A DNA stretch of 64,000 nucleotides from JAMXLO01 sp963812505 (GTDB lineage Bacteria > Pseudomonadota > Alphaproteobacteria > Acetobacterales > Acetobacteraceae), in NCBI GenBank assembly GCA_963812505.1, contig CAWEVM010000031.1, positions 124,001-188,000 of the forward strand, read 5' to 3'. Both the position numbers and the translations under genes were made by a program. Position 1 is the stretch's first letter, and each line of letters opens with the position of its first letter. Below, piece after piece: positions 42,491 through 52,432 of this stretch. The notes below the pieces were generated by a model. It searched no databases and was not told where the DNA came from. It saw only the letters and a list, made by a program, of their open reading frames with translations.

Positions 42491-43270
42491 TCACCCTTGG
42501 CGCCTCTGCCGGGGCCGCAGCATGAAAGCATCGCCGAAGATCTTTTCGACCGGCTGACGAGCGTCGGGAACGCTTGCGCCGAGACCAGTCCTATCAAGTG
42601 CCCCGGTGTAGGCCTTCAGGCACGAGATGTCGTGTAGCAGGACGCGGGAGCCATGCGTCTCCACGCCGTAGGCACGCAGCGCCATGAAGGCGCGCGAGAG
42701 GTTCTCGGCGCGGCAGCCCAGCCAGGGCGCCAGCAGTCCCTTGGTCACCGGCAGCCTGAAGTTCGCCTGCGTCGCGGTCGGATCCTTCACCTGGCTCAGC
42801 AGGTACGTCGCAAGGCGCTGCGCCGCGACGCGCACCTTCAGGTCCACCACCTGCCGCGTGATTTTGGCGAGTTCCGCCGACATGGCCCGCATCATCGCCA
42901 TTGCGGCTGCCGGCTGCGCCGCCACCACCTCACGCATCGGCTCCGCCGCGATGCGCACCAGCACCGAGCGCGAAATCGCCTGGGCGCCCATCAGGTAGGG
43001 TTCCTCGCTCAGCACGTTGGCCAGCACAAAACTGCTGGCCGGTCCCAGGATGTCAATCACCGTGCTCGATGCATCGGCAGCCGTTCCGGTGAGGCTCACC
43101 TTGCCTTCGAGCACGATGTGGAGCGCCTCTGGACGGCTGCCTTCGCGGAACAGCACGTCGCCGGCGTCCACCTCTGCCAGATCGCCCGCAGCCGCGAGCT
43201 CCTTCAGAGACCCGCTGTCCAACTGCGCAAATCCCGGCACCATTCGAAGCGTTGCCTCTATCGGCGGCAT
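42491..43270 (-). CDS. Crp/Fnr-family transcriptional regulator
   Basis: 259 aa. Cyclic-nucleotide-binding beta roll at about 10-120 (VDAGDVLFREGSRPEALHIV), a dimer helix, and a winged helix-turn-helix at about 180-215 (VTKGLLAPWLGCRAENLSRA). No Fnr-type Cys cluster is seen at the N-terminus. The recognition helix RAENLSRAFMALRAYG resembles cytochrome- or redox-linked members. Given position, it may control the DUF5985 pair. Confidence 0.88.
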   Translation of the reverse strand: MPPIEATLRMVPGFAQLDSGSLKELAAAGDLAEVDAGDVLFREGSRPEALHIVLEGKVSLTGTAADASSTVIDILGPASSFVLANVLSEEPYLMGAQAISRSVLVRIAAEPMREVVAAQPAAAMAMMRAMSAELAKITRQVVDLKVRVAAQRLATYLLSQVKDPTATQANFRLPVTKGLLAPWLGCRAENLSRAFMALRAYGVETHGSRVLLHDISCLKAYTGALDRTGLGASVPDARQPVEKIFGDAFMLRPRQRRQG

Positions 43271-43328
43271 TTCCGTCCCGGTGTGTATCAGCTGCCGTCA
43301 TACAGGCGCGCGGCGCCACCTGCCAGCT

Positions 43329-46300
43329 TCAATACTCGAACTGGTAGGTCAGCCCGACGCTGGAACCGCTCGAATCAGTCGAGCCCTGCGGACTGCCGCC
43401 GCCCATGCCGGCGGTCGTCTCCAGCTTGAGGCCCTTGGTAATATCGAACTGCAGCGCCGCCTGCGTGCCGCCCGATGCGCTCTGCTTGGCGCCCAGGTAA
43501 AGCCCAGGGGCGACGTATTTTCCAGCCTGCACCGTCGCCGAACCCGAGTTGTTGGTGCCGACCGACAGCCGGTCCAGTCCCAGCGACTTTCCCAGATTGG
43601 CGAGCGGATCGCCCGAGACCGCACCCGAGAACGATGCGAGCGCCGCCGCTATCTGCGCCAACTCGATCGGGCTCAATTGGCTCGTGCTGCGATGGAACAT
43701 GATCTGCGCCAGAATCTCATCCTGCGGCATATCAGGGACGCTGCTCAGGGTGATCTTCGGATTGCGCGCCGTGCCGCCGACAGTGATCGTTGCAACGATA
43801 TTATTGGAGGTCGTATTGGCGACGAAGTGCAGCGCCGGGTCGGCGATGCCGGCCCCGATGAAGTCCACGCTGCCTTCGCTGAAGTTCAACGTCTGGCCGA
43901 GCGCGCCAAATGTGCCACGCTGCACCTTGAGGCCACCGGTAGGCTGGGGGTTGGCGGCAGTGCCGCGGACCTGGATGTCCCCCGCCAGCTCCGCATCCAG
44001 CCCATGTCCGCTGATCAGAAACTGATCCACCTTGATGGTCAGATTGAGCGCGATGTTGGGAGCCGAAGCCGGCGGCGGCGTGGGTTGCGGCGATGCATTC
44101 GGCTTGCGCACCGGCAGCACCGCAACGCTCTGCGGCAGCTTGTCAGGAATCTGGAGGTCCGCGCGGAGCACGCGCACTGTGCCCTGAACCGTCAGGTCGC
44201 CCTGCGCCTCACCGGCGACAGTCACGTTCGCATCGAGCCGCTCGGTCAGCATGTCGTTGGCCGCGAGCGTCGCGTTCTGCGCGGTGAATGTGAGATTGAC
44301 CGGCATAGGCGTGGCAAGCCCGACGGTGCCCGAGCCACCTATGGTGCCGGGTCCTGCCTGCGCACTGAGCCGGGCGAGTCGGACGTGCTCGCCGTCCGCC
44401 TGGATGGTCGCCGTGATCGCCCGCAGGTTGAACCCGAGCTTATAGTCCTGCACCTCGCCGCCCGTGAGCTGCGCCGTCCCGGCAATCCGTGGCGCCGCCG
44501 CAGTACCGGTCACTCGCCCATCCAGGTTCAGCCGGCCGGCCACGCGACGTCCGCCGGCCGCCATCAACGGTTGGATCATGCCAAGATCGACCAGCCCCGT
44601 GGTCCGAAGGTCGAGCGAACCGCCGGCAGAAACGGGCGCCGTGCCGGTCACCGTGACATTGGAACTGCCTGCCGTGAGCCGCGCGTCGATGCGAGCGGCG
44701 CCACCGCTCAGCGCCGCGTCGGCGGTCAGGTTGGCGGCCGGGATCGCCCGACCCGGGCCACTGCGCAACTGCACGCCGCGTGCATTGAGCCGGACAGTGC
44801 CGTCGGGTCGTGCCGATGTGCCGGTGAGGCGCGCGTCGGCTGAGATCGTGCCGTTTGCCGCCAGATCCGGCGAGACGATGGTGGCGATGTCGGCTGGCAG
44901 GTCGCGAAGGCTGGCGGTCAGATCGAGACTGCTGCCGGCCTTGCCACTGAGCGTCAGCACGGCTTTCTGCAGGCCCAGTCGCAGGTTGTCCACCGCGACG
45001 CCGTCGGCAGCGTCGATGCGTGCGGGCGACAGCAGGCGCAGCGACTGTTGTTTCCAGTCCGCCTGCATCGAGGCGAGCGTGGCACCCCGCCGGGGCACGT
45101 CCAGCGTCGCCGTCGCGTTCAGTTTGGCGGGCGCCCCGGCGAGCGCGGGCAACTTGGTCGCCAGCTTGACGACAAGCGCATCGATCGGCCCCTGCGCCTG
45201 CACCGTGCCGGAGGCGCCGAGCGTGCCAGCCGATAGGCCCTCCACCGACAGATTGCCGTCCACCACCGGACGGGTCGCAGGGTCGGTAACGGTCGCATTC
45301 AAGGCAGCGCGTGACACCGACGCGGTTCCTGCCAGGGCGGCATTCCGCACGTTCACCGCAAGCTTCGCCTCGGCTGCGGTGGCATCCAGCGTCGCCTCGG
45401 CGCTGCCAGAAATGGACCTGCCGAGCAGCGGGGCGAGGTCGGCGAATTGCGTCATCGCGAAGGTCAGCCGACCTTCGGGCGCGGTATAGGGGGGTGCCAC
45501 ACTGAGTGCGCCATCGGCATGGGCGCTCTTCCAATCGGCACGGTCGATCGTGACATGGACTGCCCCGTCCGCAGCGCGCTGCGCCGCCATCGCCAACTCG
45601 ATCGGTGCGCCGAGCAGGGTGCCCTGAGCGGTCAACTGGCCGTCGGGCGCGTTCGGCAGGCCCTGTGCCTGTAGGTGTGCCTTGAGCTCGCCGGGATTGA
45701 TCCCCTCGGTGGCGACCTCCCCGCTCAGATCCGCCGCCACCGAAAGGTCCTGCGGCGTGCCACCGACATGCCCCTGCGCCGCTAACTTGCCCTTCAAACT
45801 CGGCTGGACCGCAGTCAGATCCGACAGCGCCACGGACCAGTCCAGGTCGACATTGTCCGGCCCCGCGTGGCCATGCACCGCGGCAGTGGCCTCCTGTCCA
45901 TTCAGCGCGAAGCGAGTCACCGTGAGATCCTGGCCATGCAAGCTGGCCAGCAGATCTATGTGCGCGTCATTGCCAAGCAGGGCCGGGGCGGGCGGTGTGC
46001 CGGAGTCCAGTCCGACCGTGCCGGTCACCGCGATCTGCGTGGTGTCATTCTGCATCCCACCGCTGAGGTCGAGCGTGGTGTGACCCTGTAGTGTGGCGCC
46101 AGCCACCGCGGCGAACGGCGCCAGTTGCGGGATAGTGAGCCGCACCTTCGCCTGCAGGACACCAGCGGTTTGCGCCGAGCCCTGCGCGGCGAGCAGCGGA
46201 TGCTGCAGCGTGAACTCGACCGGCCGGTCCGGGGCCTCGAGATGTGCGGTGGCATCCAACGTCAACGGCGCCGACGCGAACAGGTCCGGCGGAGAGCCAG

Positions 46301-47309
46301 GGACGCGCAGCCCATCTGCCGTGGCATGCAGATGCACCAGCCCCTGGTCGCCGGCGATGTCAGCGGTCAGGCGTTGCACCCCGCCGCCGGCGGCCTCGAC
46401 CTGATTAAGCCGCAACTGGCCGTTCACATTCGGTCTCTCGAAGGCTCCTTGTACTCGGGCGTCGAGCGCGACAGCCTGCCAGGACACGTCCGGCCGAGGG
46501 GTCATCGCCGGTGCATGCGCGGCGACCGTCAGGTCCGCCGCGTTGTGTACCAGATCAACGGTGCCGTGCGCGCTTGCCGCAAGTGGGCCGGCGTCAACCG
46601 AGAGACGTGTCGCGACCGCGTCGCGCGGTCCATCCAGCGTGGCGTTGATCGAGATCGCACCCAGGTCCGGCAGCTTCGCCACCCCGGCGATCAGCCCATG
46701 TGGCGGCTCGTCGGCCTGAAGCCGCAGCTTCACCTGGGTCGCATCGACATTGGCGGCGAGCTTGTAGCTGCCCGCCGCGTCGAGGCGCGTGACGGCAAGC
46801 TGCCCCTGACCGGCCGTATACGAATCGAGCCGTCCGCTGCCGTCGAGCGCCAAGGTATACGCCGCACCCACAACCGCCGGCGCCAGCTCGAGCCGCCCCA
46901 CCTCGAGCTGATGCACGACGAGCCTGACCGGCAGCCCGGAACTGCTGCTTTTGCTCGAGCTCGGTTCGGGTTGCCGCGCCACGCTGCCGCCCGCCGCGGT
47001 CAGTCGCTCGATGTCGAGCACACGCTCCGCGAGCCGCAGTGGCGACCAGTCCAACACCACGTCGTGCAAAGTGAGGTAAGCGCCCTTCGTGTCGCGCAGT
47101 TCGAGCGTCGCGACCCTGAGCGCGTCAGGAAATCGGCCACCGAGGCCGGCGATGGCCACCTGACCACCGGTGAGGCTGGGCACCAGTTTGACCAGCAGGT
47201 TGCGCCCGGGTTCGAGGTTCGCACCGATGATGACCACCACCAGCAGCACCACGGGAAGCCCGATGGCGACTGCGAGAATCCAGGCCAGCCACTTCGCGGC
47301 GCGGCGCAT
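43329..47309 (-). CDS. tamB: Translocation and assembly module protein TamB
   Basis: 1326 aa: an inner-membrane anchor (LAWILAVAIGLPVVLLVVVI) then a long beta-rich repeat region typical of AsmA/TamB bridge proteins, ending in the TamB (DUF490) domain (FGALGQTLNFSEGSVDFIGA, and MPQDEILAQIMFHRSTSQLS). It spans the periplasm with TamA and helps insert outer-membrane proteins or move lipids. The start follows one base after the tamA gene end in the same transcript. Confidence 0.94.
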   Translation of the reverse strand: MRRAAKWLAWILAVAIGLPVVLLVVVIIGANLEPGRNLLVKLVPSLTGGQVAIAGLGGRFPDALRVATLELRDTKGAYLTLHDVVLDWSPLRLAERVLDIERLTAAGGSVARQPEPSSSKSSSSGLPVRLVVHQLEVGRLELAPAVVGAAYTLALDGSGRLDSYTAGQGQLAVTRLDAAGSYKLAANVDATQVKLRLQADEPPHGLIAGVAKLPDLGAISINATLDGPRDAVATRLSVDAGPLAASAHGTVDLVHNAADLTVAAHAPAMTPRPDVSWQAVALDARVQGAFERPNVNGQLRLNQVEAAGGGVQRLTADIAGDQGLVHLHATADGLRVPGSPPDLFASAPLTLDATAHLEAPDRPVEFTLQHPLLAAQGSAQTAGVLQAKVRLTIPQLAPFAAVAGATLQGHTTLDLSGGMQNDTTQIAVTGTVGLDSGTPPAPALLGNDAHIDLLASLHGQDLTVTRFALNGQEATAAVHGHAGPDNVDLDWSVALSDLTAVQPSLKGKLAAQGHVGGTPQDLSVAADLSGEVATEGINPGELKAHLQAQGLPNAPDGQLTAQGTLLGAPIELAMAAQRAADGAVHVTIDRADWKSAHADGALSVAPPYTAPEGRLTFAMTQFADLAPLLGRSISGSAEATLDATAAEAKLAVNVRNAALAGTASVSRAALNATVTDPATRPVVDGNLSVEGLSAGTLGASGTVQAQGPIDALVVKLATKLPALAGAPAKLNATATLDVPRRGATLASMQADWKQQSLRLLSPARIDAADGVAVDNLRLGLQKAVLTLSGKAGSSLDLTASLRDLPADIATIVSPDLAANGTISADARLTGTSARPDGTVRLNARGVQLRSGPGRAIPAANLTADAALSGGAARIDARLTAGSSNVTVTGTAPVSAGGSLDLRTTGLVDLGMIQPLMAAGGRRVAGRLNLDGRVTGTAAAPRIAGTAQLTGGEVQDYKLGFNLRAITATIQADGEHVRLARLSAQAGPGTIGGSGTVGLATPMPVNLTFTAQNATLAANDMLTERLDANVTVAGEAQGDLTVQGTVRVLRADLQIPDKLPQSVAVLPVRKPNASPQPTPPPASAPNIALNLTIKVDQFLISGHGLDAELAGDIQVRGTAANPQPTGGLKVQRGTFGALGQTLNFSEGSVDFIGAGIADPALHFVANTTSNNIVATITVGGTARNPKITLSSVPDMPQDEILAQIMFHRSTSQLSPIELAQIAAALASFSGAVSGDPLANLGKSLGLDRLSVGTNNSGSATVQAGKYVAPGLYLGAKQSASGGTQAALQFDITKGLKLETTAGMGGGSPQGSTDSSGSSVGLTYQFEY

Positions 47310-49130
47310 TCAGAACGCCTGCCCGAGCCCGAGGTACAGCTCGAACGAATCACCGCCTGGCTGCTTGTTCAGCGGCACGGCAATGTCCGCTCGGATCGGC
47401 CCAATCGAGGTGTAGTAGCGGAAGCCCACGCCGGCACCGACGCGCCAGTCGCTGGTGAACGGCGCGCCGTTGGCGCTGACCTGGCCCGCGTCAATGAAGC
47501 CGACAACGCCGTAATTGCCGAGAATGCGCTGACGGAACTCGACTGTCCCAGCGGAGATCGCGGTGCCACCGGTCGGGTTGTTGTCCGGGAAGTGCGGCCC
47601 GATAGATTGGTAGCGGAAGCCGCGCACCGTTGAGCTGCCGCCGGCATAGAACCGCTGATCCGGCGGCAGACTGAACACCCCTGCCCCGGCGATCTTGCCC
47701 ACCAGCCCCCGCAAAGCGACGATGCTTCGCCCCTCGCCGGTGAGGTCGATGTAGGTCGAGCCGGACGCCTGCATGACGAAGAATGTCGCGTTCTGGCTGC
47801 CAAATGACTGCGTTGGTGTGATGCCGGCGCTCGCACGGATACCCTCGGTTGGGTCGAACTGATTGTTCGTGCTGTCGTAGCGCGCCACGATCGGCACGCC
47901 GAACAGGTTATAGTGCGTGGAGACATCCTCCTGGGTGATCTTCTCCTGCTCGCCCAGCAGGCCGACGCTGCCGCTCCAGTACTGCGTGAACTTGCGGTTG
48001 AGCGTCGCCTGCTCGATCACGCCAACCTGGTCGTAGGATTTCAGGCTCTGGTCCAGCGCGATGACGTCCAGCTCAAGCTGCTGATCGCGGGTCAGAAAGT
48101 CAGGCTTGATGAATTGTGCCTGGAACCGATAGCCGGGATGGGTGACGGCACTGCCGCCCAGATTGACGGCCCCGGTCAGGTTCAATTGCTCGGCGTTGCC
48201 GAACAGATTGCGGTGATGCCAGCCGGCGTTGACGTTGACACCGAGGTCGGTCGAATAGGCGACCCCCATGTCCACCGAGCGCAGCTTGCGCTCCGTCACA
48301 TCAACGGTGATCGGCAGGTTCCCCTGCGCGTCCAACTGACCGGCGGGCTGTATTCGCACCGTCGAGAATACGCCCAGCGACAGCAGATCCTGCCGCGCCT
48401 TGTCGATAGCCGTGGGGCTGAACTGCTCGCCTTCATGGATCAGCAGGCGCCTGCGAACGAAATCCTCGTGCATCGCCTGAAGGCCGTCGATGTGGATCGG
48501 TCCGAGGTCGGTTCGCGGACCGGTTTCCGCATCGAATGTGACGTCGAGCAGGTGATCGGCCGGGCGCAGTGTGACGGGCGGCAGATCGACCTTGGCCAAC
48601 GGATAGCCTTCGTCACGGATTGCACTGAGCAGGCGGTCGCGCGCTGCCAGCACATCAGCCGCAAGGGCAGGAGCACCGGGCGCAAGACCAAGCTTGTCGC
48701 GCGCGTCGGTCGGGACCGATCCGTTGATCTTCACCTCGCCCAACTTGAACTGCTGGCCAACGTCAAAACTCGCTGCGATCTCGGCCTTGGGTTCGGCCGG
48801 GAGTTGGCCGACGATGTCGGGCAATGTGGGATCCGCGACGGGATGGCCGGCGATCGTGAGGTTCACCTTCGCCGCGTAGTAACCGTAACTTTGCAGCACC
48901 GTCTGGAACCGGTCGACGTCCTGACGCGCGCGCTCCACCAGCGAGAAGCCCCCGACCGGCGCCTTGTCCTGCAGCGAGATCAGCGAGGACGCGTCGTGCA
49001 GCGCGCCGTCCAGGGTCTTGTTCCCGGTCGGCTTGAGGGTAACGGAATAGGGCTGCGGGTCGGCCGCTGTCGCTGCGTCCTGCACCAGAACCGTAATTGC
49101 AATGATCAGAAGAACAAGGATCCGGCGCAT
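47310..49130 (-). CDS. tamA: Outer-membrane assembly protein TamA (BamA family)
   Basis: 606 aa with a signal peptide (ILVLLIIAITVLVQDAATA), POTRA repeats to about 270, and a C-terminal 16-strand barrel ending GGDSFELYLGLGQAF with the terminal Phe used for outer-membrane insertion. FYAGGSSTVRGFRYQSIGPH holds the Omp85 VRGF motif. First gene of tamA-tamB, with plsC divergent 85 bases away. Confidence 0.94.
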   Translation of the reverse strand: MRRILVLLIIAITVLVQDAATAADPQPYSVTLKPTGNKTLDGALHDASSLISLQDKAPVGGFSLVERARQDVDRFQTVLQSYGYYAAKVNLTIAGHPVADPTLPDIVGQLPAEPKAEIAASFDVGQQFKLGEVKINGSVPTDARDKLGLAPGAPALAADVLAARDRLLSAIRDEGYPLAKVDLPPVTLRPADHLLDVTFDAETGPRTDLGPIHIDGLQAMHEDFVRRRLLIHEGEQFSPTAIDKARQDLLSLGVFSTVRIQPAGQLDAQGNLPITVDVTERKLRSVDMGVAYSTDLGVNVNAGWHHRNLFGNAEQLNLTGAVNLGGSAVTHPGYRFQAQFIKPDFLTRDQQLELDVIALDQSLKSYDQVGVIEQATLNRKFTQYWSGSVGLLGEQEKITQEDVSTHYNLFGVPIVARYDSTNNQFDPTEGIRASAGITPTQSFGSQNATFFVMQASGSTYIDLTGEGRSIVALRGLVGKIAGAGVFSLPPDQRFYAGGSSTVRGFRYQSIGPHFPDNNPTGGTAISAGTVEFRQRILGNYGVVGFIDAGQVSANGAPFTSDWRVGAGVGFRYYTSIGPIRADIAVPLNKQPGGDSFELYLGLGQAF

Positions 49131-49215
49131 CTGCCCATGCTAAACGGCCAAACTTCCTCCGAGTGTCACGGTCGCGCCATTGTTAACAAAGCGGGCAGGA
49201 GCTATCCCAACCGTT

Positions 49216-50160
49216 ATGAGAGAAAGCGCCCGTCGTCCAGGCCGGCTCTCTGGTGGCCGCCCGGTGCTGGCGAGCCAGGGCATGGCGTCGAATGCCGAGG
49301 TGCTGCCGACCATCGGCGGCGGATTGGCGACCGTGCTACGTCCTCTCCGCGTCGTACGTCGCGCTTGCGGCATCCTGCTGTGGACGTTGCCGTGCATGCC
49401 TGTCCAGGCGGTGTGTCTGATCCTGCCAGGGCACGCCAAAGCGTCCTTCGCACGGTTCTACTGGTCAGTGGTCTGCCGTCTGCTCGGGCTTCGGATAAGG
49501 CTGATCGGTGCTCCTGCCGGCACTGCGAACGGCCGGCCCGTGGTTTACGTCTCCAACCATTCCTCGTGGCTTGACGTGCCGGTGCTCGGCGGCCGGCTCG
49601 AGGCCTGCTTCGTGTCGAAGGACGAGGTCGGGGGCTGGCCCTTCGTCGGCACCATCGCCCGACTGGGCCGCACGGTGTTCATTTCGCGTCAGCGCCATGC
49701 GACGGGTCGTGAGCGGGATGCGATGCAGGAGAGACTCGCCGCCGGCGACAACCTGTTCTTGTTCCCCGAAGGCACGACGTCTGACGGCTCACGCGTGCTG
49801 CCGTTCCGGAGCGCCTTCTTCGCAATTGCTGACGGCGACGATCCACCGCTGATCCAGCCGGTCTCGGTGGTGTACGACCGGCTGGGCGGGTTGCCGACGG
49901 GCCGCGCCAGCCGTCCAGTGTTCGCCTGGTACGGCGATATGGACCTGGCCTCGCACTTCTGGCGCTTTGCCCAGCACCGCGGCCTGCGCGTCAGCATACT
50001 GCTGCAGCCGCCGCTCGATCCGGCACGCTTCGCCGGTCGCAAGGCGCTGTCGCATGCGGTCTGGCAGGCAGTGGCCGACGGCGCCTCGGCGCTGCGGCAG
50101 AACCGGCCCGTGCCGGCACCTCCGGCAGCTGGCGCGGCGGCGCAGCCAGCGTATGCCTGA
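49216..50160 (+). CDS. plsC: 1-acyl-sn-glycerol-3-phosphate acyltransferase
   Basis: 314 aa. Acyltransferase block NHSSWLDVPVLGG (H-x4-D) and FPEGTTSDGSRVLPFRSAFF, plus an N-terminal membrane segment (GILLWTLPCMPVQAVCLIL). Makes phosphatidate for phospholipid synthesis. The ATG at 49216 is chosen (AGGAG 14 bases upstream); an ATG at 49282 is possible. Divergent from tamA. Confidence 0.9.
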   Translation: MRESARRPGRLSGGRPVLASQGMASNAEVLPTIGGGLATVLRPLRVVRRACGILLWTLPCMPVQAVCLILPGHAKASFARFYWSVVCRLLGLRIRLIGAPAGTANGRPVVYVSNHSSWLDVPVLGGRLEACFVSKDEVGGWPFVGTIARLGRTVFISRQRHATGRERDAMQERLAAGDNLFLFPEGTTSDGSRVLPFRSAFFAIADGDDPPLIQPVSVVYDRLGGLPTGRASRPVFAWYGDMDLASHFWRFAQHRGLRVSILLQPPLDPARFAGRKALSHAVWQAVADGASALRQNRPVPAPPAAGAAAQPAYA

Positions 50161-50344
50161 GTATGCGGTTGTGTCGAACGCCGAGCGCGACTTGACGGCG
50201 CCGTGGACGTTGCGCTGATCCGCGAAGCCGCCGATGCGGGTGCTGGTCTGCGCACCCACCAGCCCCTCGGCCTGTTGCAATGCGGCGATATCGCTGTCGG
50301 TCGGCGCCGACAGGGCAGCAACGTTGGTCAGCAGTAGCCGGTCG

Positions 50345-50569
50345 CCCGCACAGCCACACCCAGTTCGATCCATCCTGCGGCAGCAGCCGCACGTCCGGCG
50401 CCACCACCGCGACCTGCGAGGCACTGGAGCGGCTCGGCCATCGGGTGGAACGGTGGCCGGAGCGGAAGTATCTCGCCGGGTCGGTGTGCACCATCCGGTC
50501 TGATCTGCGGACCGGCGTGAAGCGGGCCGGCGCCGATCCGCGCGGACGGCGTACGCGATGGGGTGGTAG
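50345..50569 (+). pseudogene. 3' remnant of a gamma-glutamyltransferase gene
   Basis: ALERLGHRVERWPERKYLAG, SVCTIRSDLRTGVKRAGADP and, one frame away, AYAMGW with a TAG at 50567-50569 together give the C-terminus of a gamma-glutamyltransferase. Upstream pieces in other frames (HTQFDPS, ILRQQPHV) may be older parts. So the gene has lost its 5' end and has at least one frameshift. The rest of the 720-base interval 50161-50880 holds no gene I can support. Confidence 0.65.
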
Positions 50570-50880
50570 TTCAAGCGGGTCGTGCGTGATTGGGGGTTGT
50601 GCCGTGCACCTGCGACGCAGACACGACGACCTCCTCTCGGAGCACGAGGGACCCTCACGCAGCTTCGCGGGGAGGCCTAAAGCCCTCTGCTTTGATCGAA
50701 CACACCTATCACGCCGCCGATCCGCCGCGCCGGCATCGCAGGTGCCTTTCGCATGGGCGGCGAACGGTCTTGCAAGGCGCTTGGCGACAGTCGCCTGGTT
50801 CGAGGTGACCGGCCAGTCACGCCTTGCCAGCGCGCACCGGCAGGTCCAATGGGGCAGGCACAGAGCCAGGGGACACCGCG

Positions 50881-52263
50881 ATGCCAACGCCCGTCGAGAC
50901 CGTGATTGAGGGCGCCCGCGCCTTCCTGGGCGAGCGCATCACCACCAACGCCACCCTGCGCGAGCACCACTCGCATGGTCAGGACACCCAGCCGCCGGTA
51001 CTGCCCGACGCGGTCGCGTTCATCGAGACCTCCGACGAGGCCTCGCGCATGCTCGCACTGTGCAACAACGCGCACGTGCCGGTGGTCGCGTGGGGCGCCG
51101 GTACTTCGCTGGAGGGCCACGTGACGCCGGTGCGCGGCGGCGTCACGCTCGACCTCTCGCGCATGACCCGCATCATCCGCGTAAGCCAGCCCGACATGGA
51201 CTGCCGCATCGAGGCCGGCGTCACGCGCGAACAGCTCAACGATCATTTGCGCGACCAGGGGCTGTTCTTCCCGGTCGATCCCGGCACTGAGCTTTGCACC
51301 ATCGGCGGGATGTGCGCGACGCGCGCCTCGGGCACCAACGCCGTCCGCTACGGCACGATCCGCGAGAACGTGCTGGGCCTCACCGTCGCGGTGGCCGATG
51401 GAAGGCTGATCCACACCGGTGGCCGCGTGCGCAAATCAGCCGCCGGCTACGACTTGACCCGCCTGTTCATCGGCTCCGAGGGCACGCTGGGCGTCATCAC
51501 CGAAATCCAGTTGCGCCTGCACGGCATCCCCGAGGCGATGTCGTCCGCCACCTGCCAATTCCCCACACTGCGTGGCGCGGTCGAGACGGTGATTGCCATC
51601 CTCCAGATGGGCATTCCTGTCGCGCGCATGGAACTGCTGGACGAGGTGCAGATGGCAGCCTGCATCGCTTATTCGAAACTGGAGGGTCTGGAGCCTCTGC
51701 CAAGCCTGTTCTTCGAATTCCACGGCTCCGCCGCCGCGGTGGCCGAGCAGGCGACGCAGGCGGAGGAGATCGCCGCGGGGTTCGACGGTCACGGCTTCCG
51801 CTGGGCCACCGATGCCGGAGAGCGCAGCAAGCTGTGGAAGGCTCGCTACGACGCGCTGTGGGCGTGCCTTGCGCTGAAACCGGGACACAGAGGCATCGCC
51901 ACCGATGCGATCGTGCCGATCTCGCGCCTGGACGAAGCAATCCTCGGCGCCAAGGAGGACATCGCCGCGTCGGGTCTGACCGCACCGATCGTCGGCCATG
52001 TCGGCGACGGCAATTTCCACACCGTGATCCTGGTGCCGCCCGAACCCGATGGATTGAAGCGCGCGTGGGACCTCGACAAGAAGATCGTCGCACGCGCGCT
52101 GGCGCTGGGCGGATCGTGCAGCGGCGAGCATGGCGTTGGCATCGGCAAGCGCGAGTTCCTCGAACAGGAACACGGCGCCGAGGCACTGGCGGTGATGCGG
52201 TCGGTGAAGCAGGCGCTGGATCCGCGCGGCATTCTCAACCCAGGCAAGATATTTTTGAATTGA
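50881..52263 (+). CDS. FAD-linked D-lactate/glycolate-type dehydrogenase
   Basis: 460 aa. PCMH FAD-binding domain with WGAGTSLEGHVTPVRGGVTL and FPVDPGTELCTIGGMCATRA, then LFIGSEGTLGVITEIQLRLH and the C-terminal GHVGDGNFHTVILVPPE and CSGEHGVGIGKREFLEQEHG of the GlcD/D-lactate dehydrogenase (cytochrome) group. Oxidises a 2-hydroxy acid and feeds electrons to cytochrome or quinone. ATG at 50881 gives MPTPVETVIEGA. No glcE/glcF partner follows, so the stand-alone D-lactate type is more likely. Confidence 0.9.
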   Translation: MPTPVETVIEGARAFLGERITTNATLREHHSHGQDTQPPVLPDAVAFIETSDEASRMLALCNNAHVPVVAWGAGTSLEGHVTPVRGGVTLDLSRMTRIIRVSQPDMDCRIEAGVTREQLNDHLRDQGLFFPVDPGTELCTIGGMCATRASGTNAVRYGTIRENVLGLTVAVADGRLIHTGGRVRKSAAGYDLTRLFIGSEGTLGVITEIQLRLHGIPEAMSSATCQFPTLRGAVETVIAILQMGIPVARMELLDEVQMAACIAYSKLEGLEPLPSLFFEFHGSAAAVAEQATQAEEIAAGFDGHGFRWATDAGERSKLWKARYDALWACLALKPGHRGIATDAIVPISRLDEAILGAKEDIAASGLTAPIVGHVGDGNFHTVILVPPEPDGLKRAWDLDKKIVARALALGGSCSGEHGVGIGKREFLEQEHGAEALAVMRSVKQALDPRGILNPGKIFLN

Positions 52264-52432
52264 GGTGCCACCGCGTTTATCGCGGCGAAACCCCCGTTCG
52301 ACACCAGCTCAAAGCGACTTCCTGCGGGTCCTAGACTTGCCGGGCCCGCCTCGATCTCATCGCAGCTCCCCGAACCTCATCTCCCTGACGACGTGGCGCG
52401 TGCGCGGAATCGGGTTCTGACGGGCCTCGGGG

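Noticed and set aside
46125..47633. 502-codon plus-strand frame opposite tamB/tamA
   Set aside because: Antisense to two well-supported genes and without any recognisable motif; a GC-rich antisense artefact.
50161..50345. Minus-strand pieces such as NVAALSAPTDSDIAALQQAE in the gap after plsC
   Set aside because: Looks mildly protein-like, but there is no start, no consistent frame and no recognised family.
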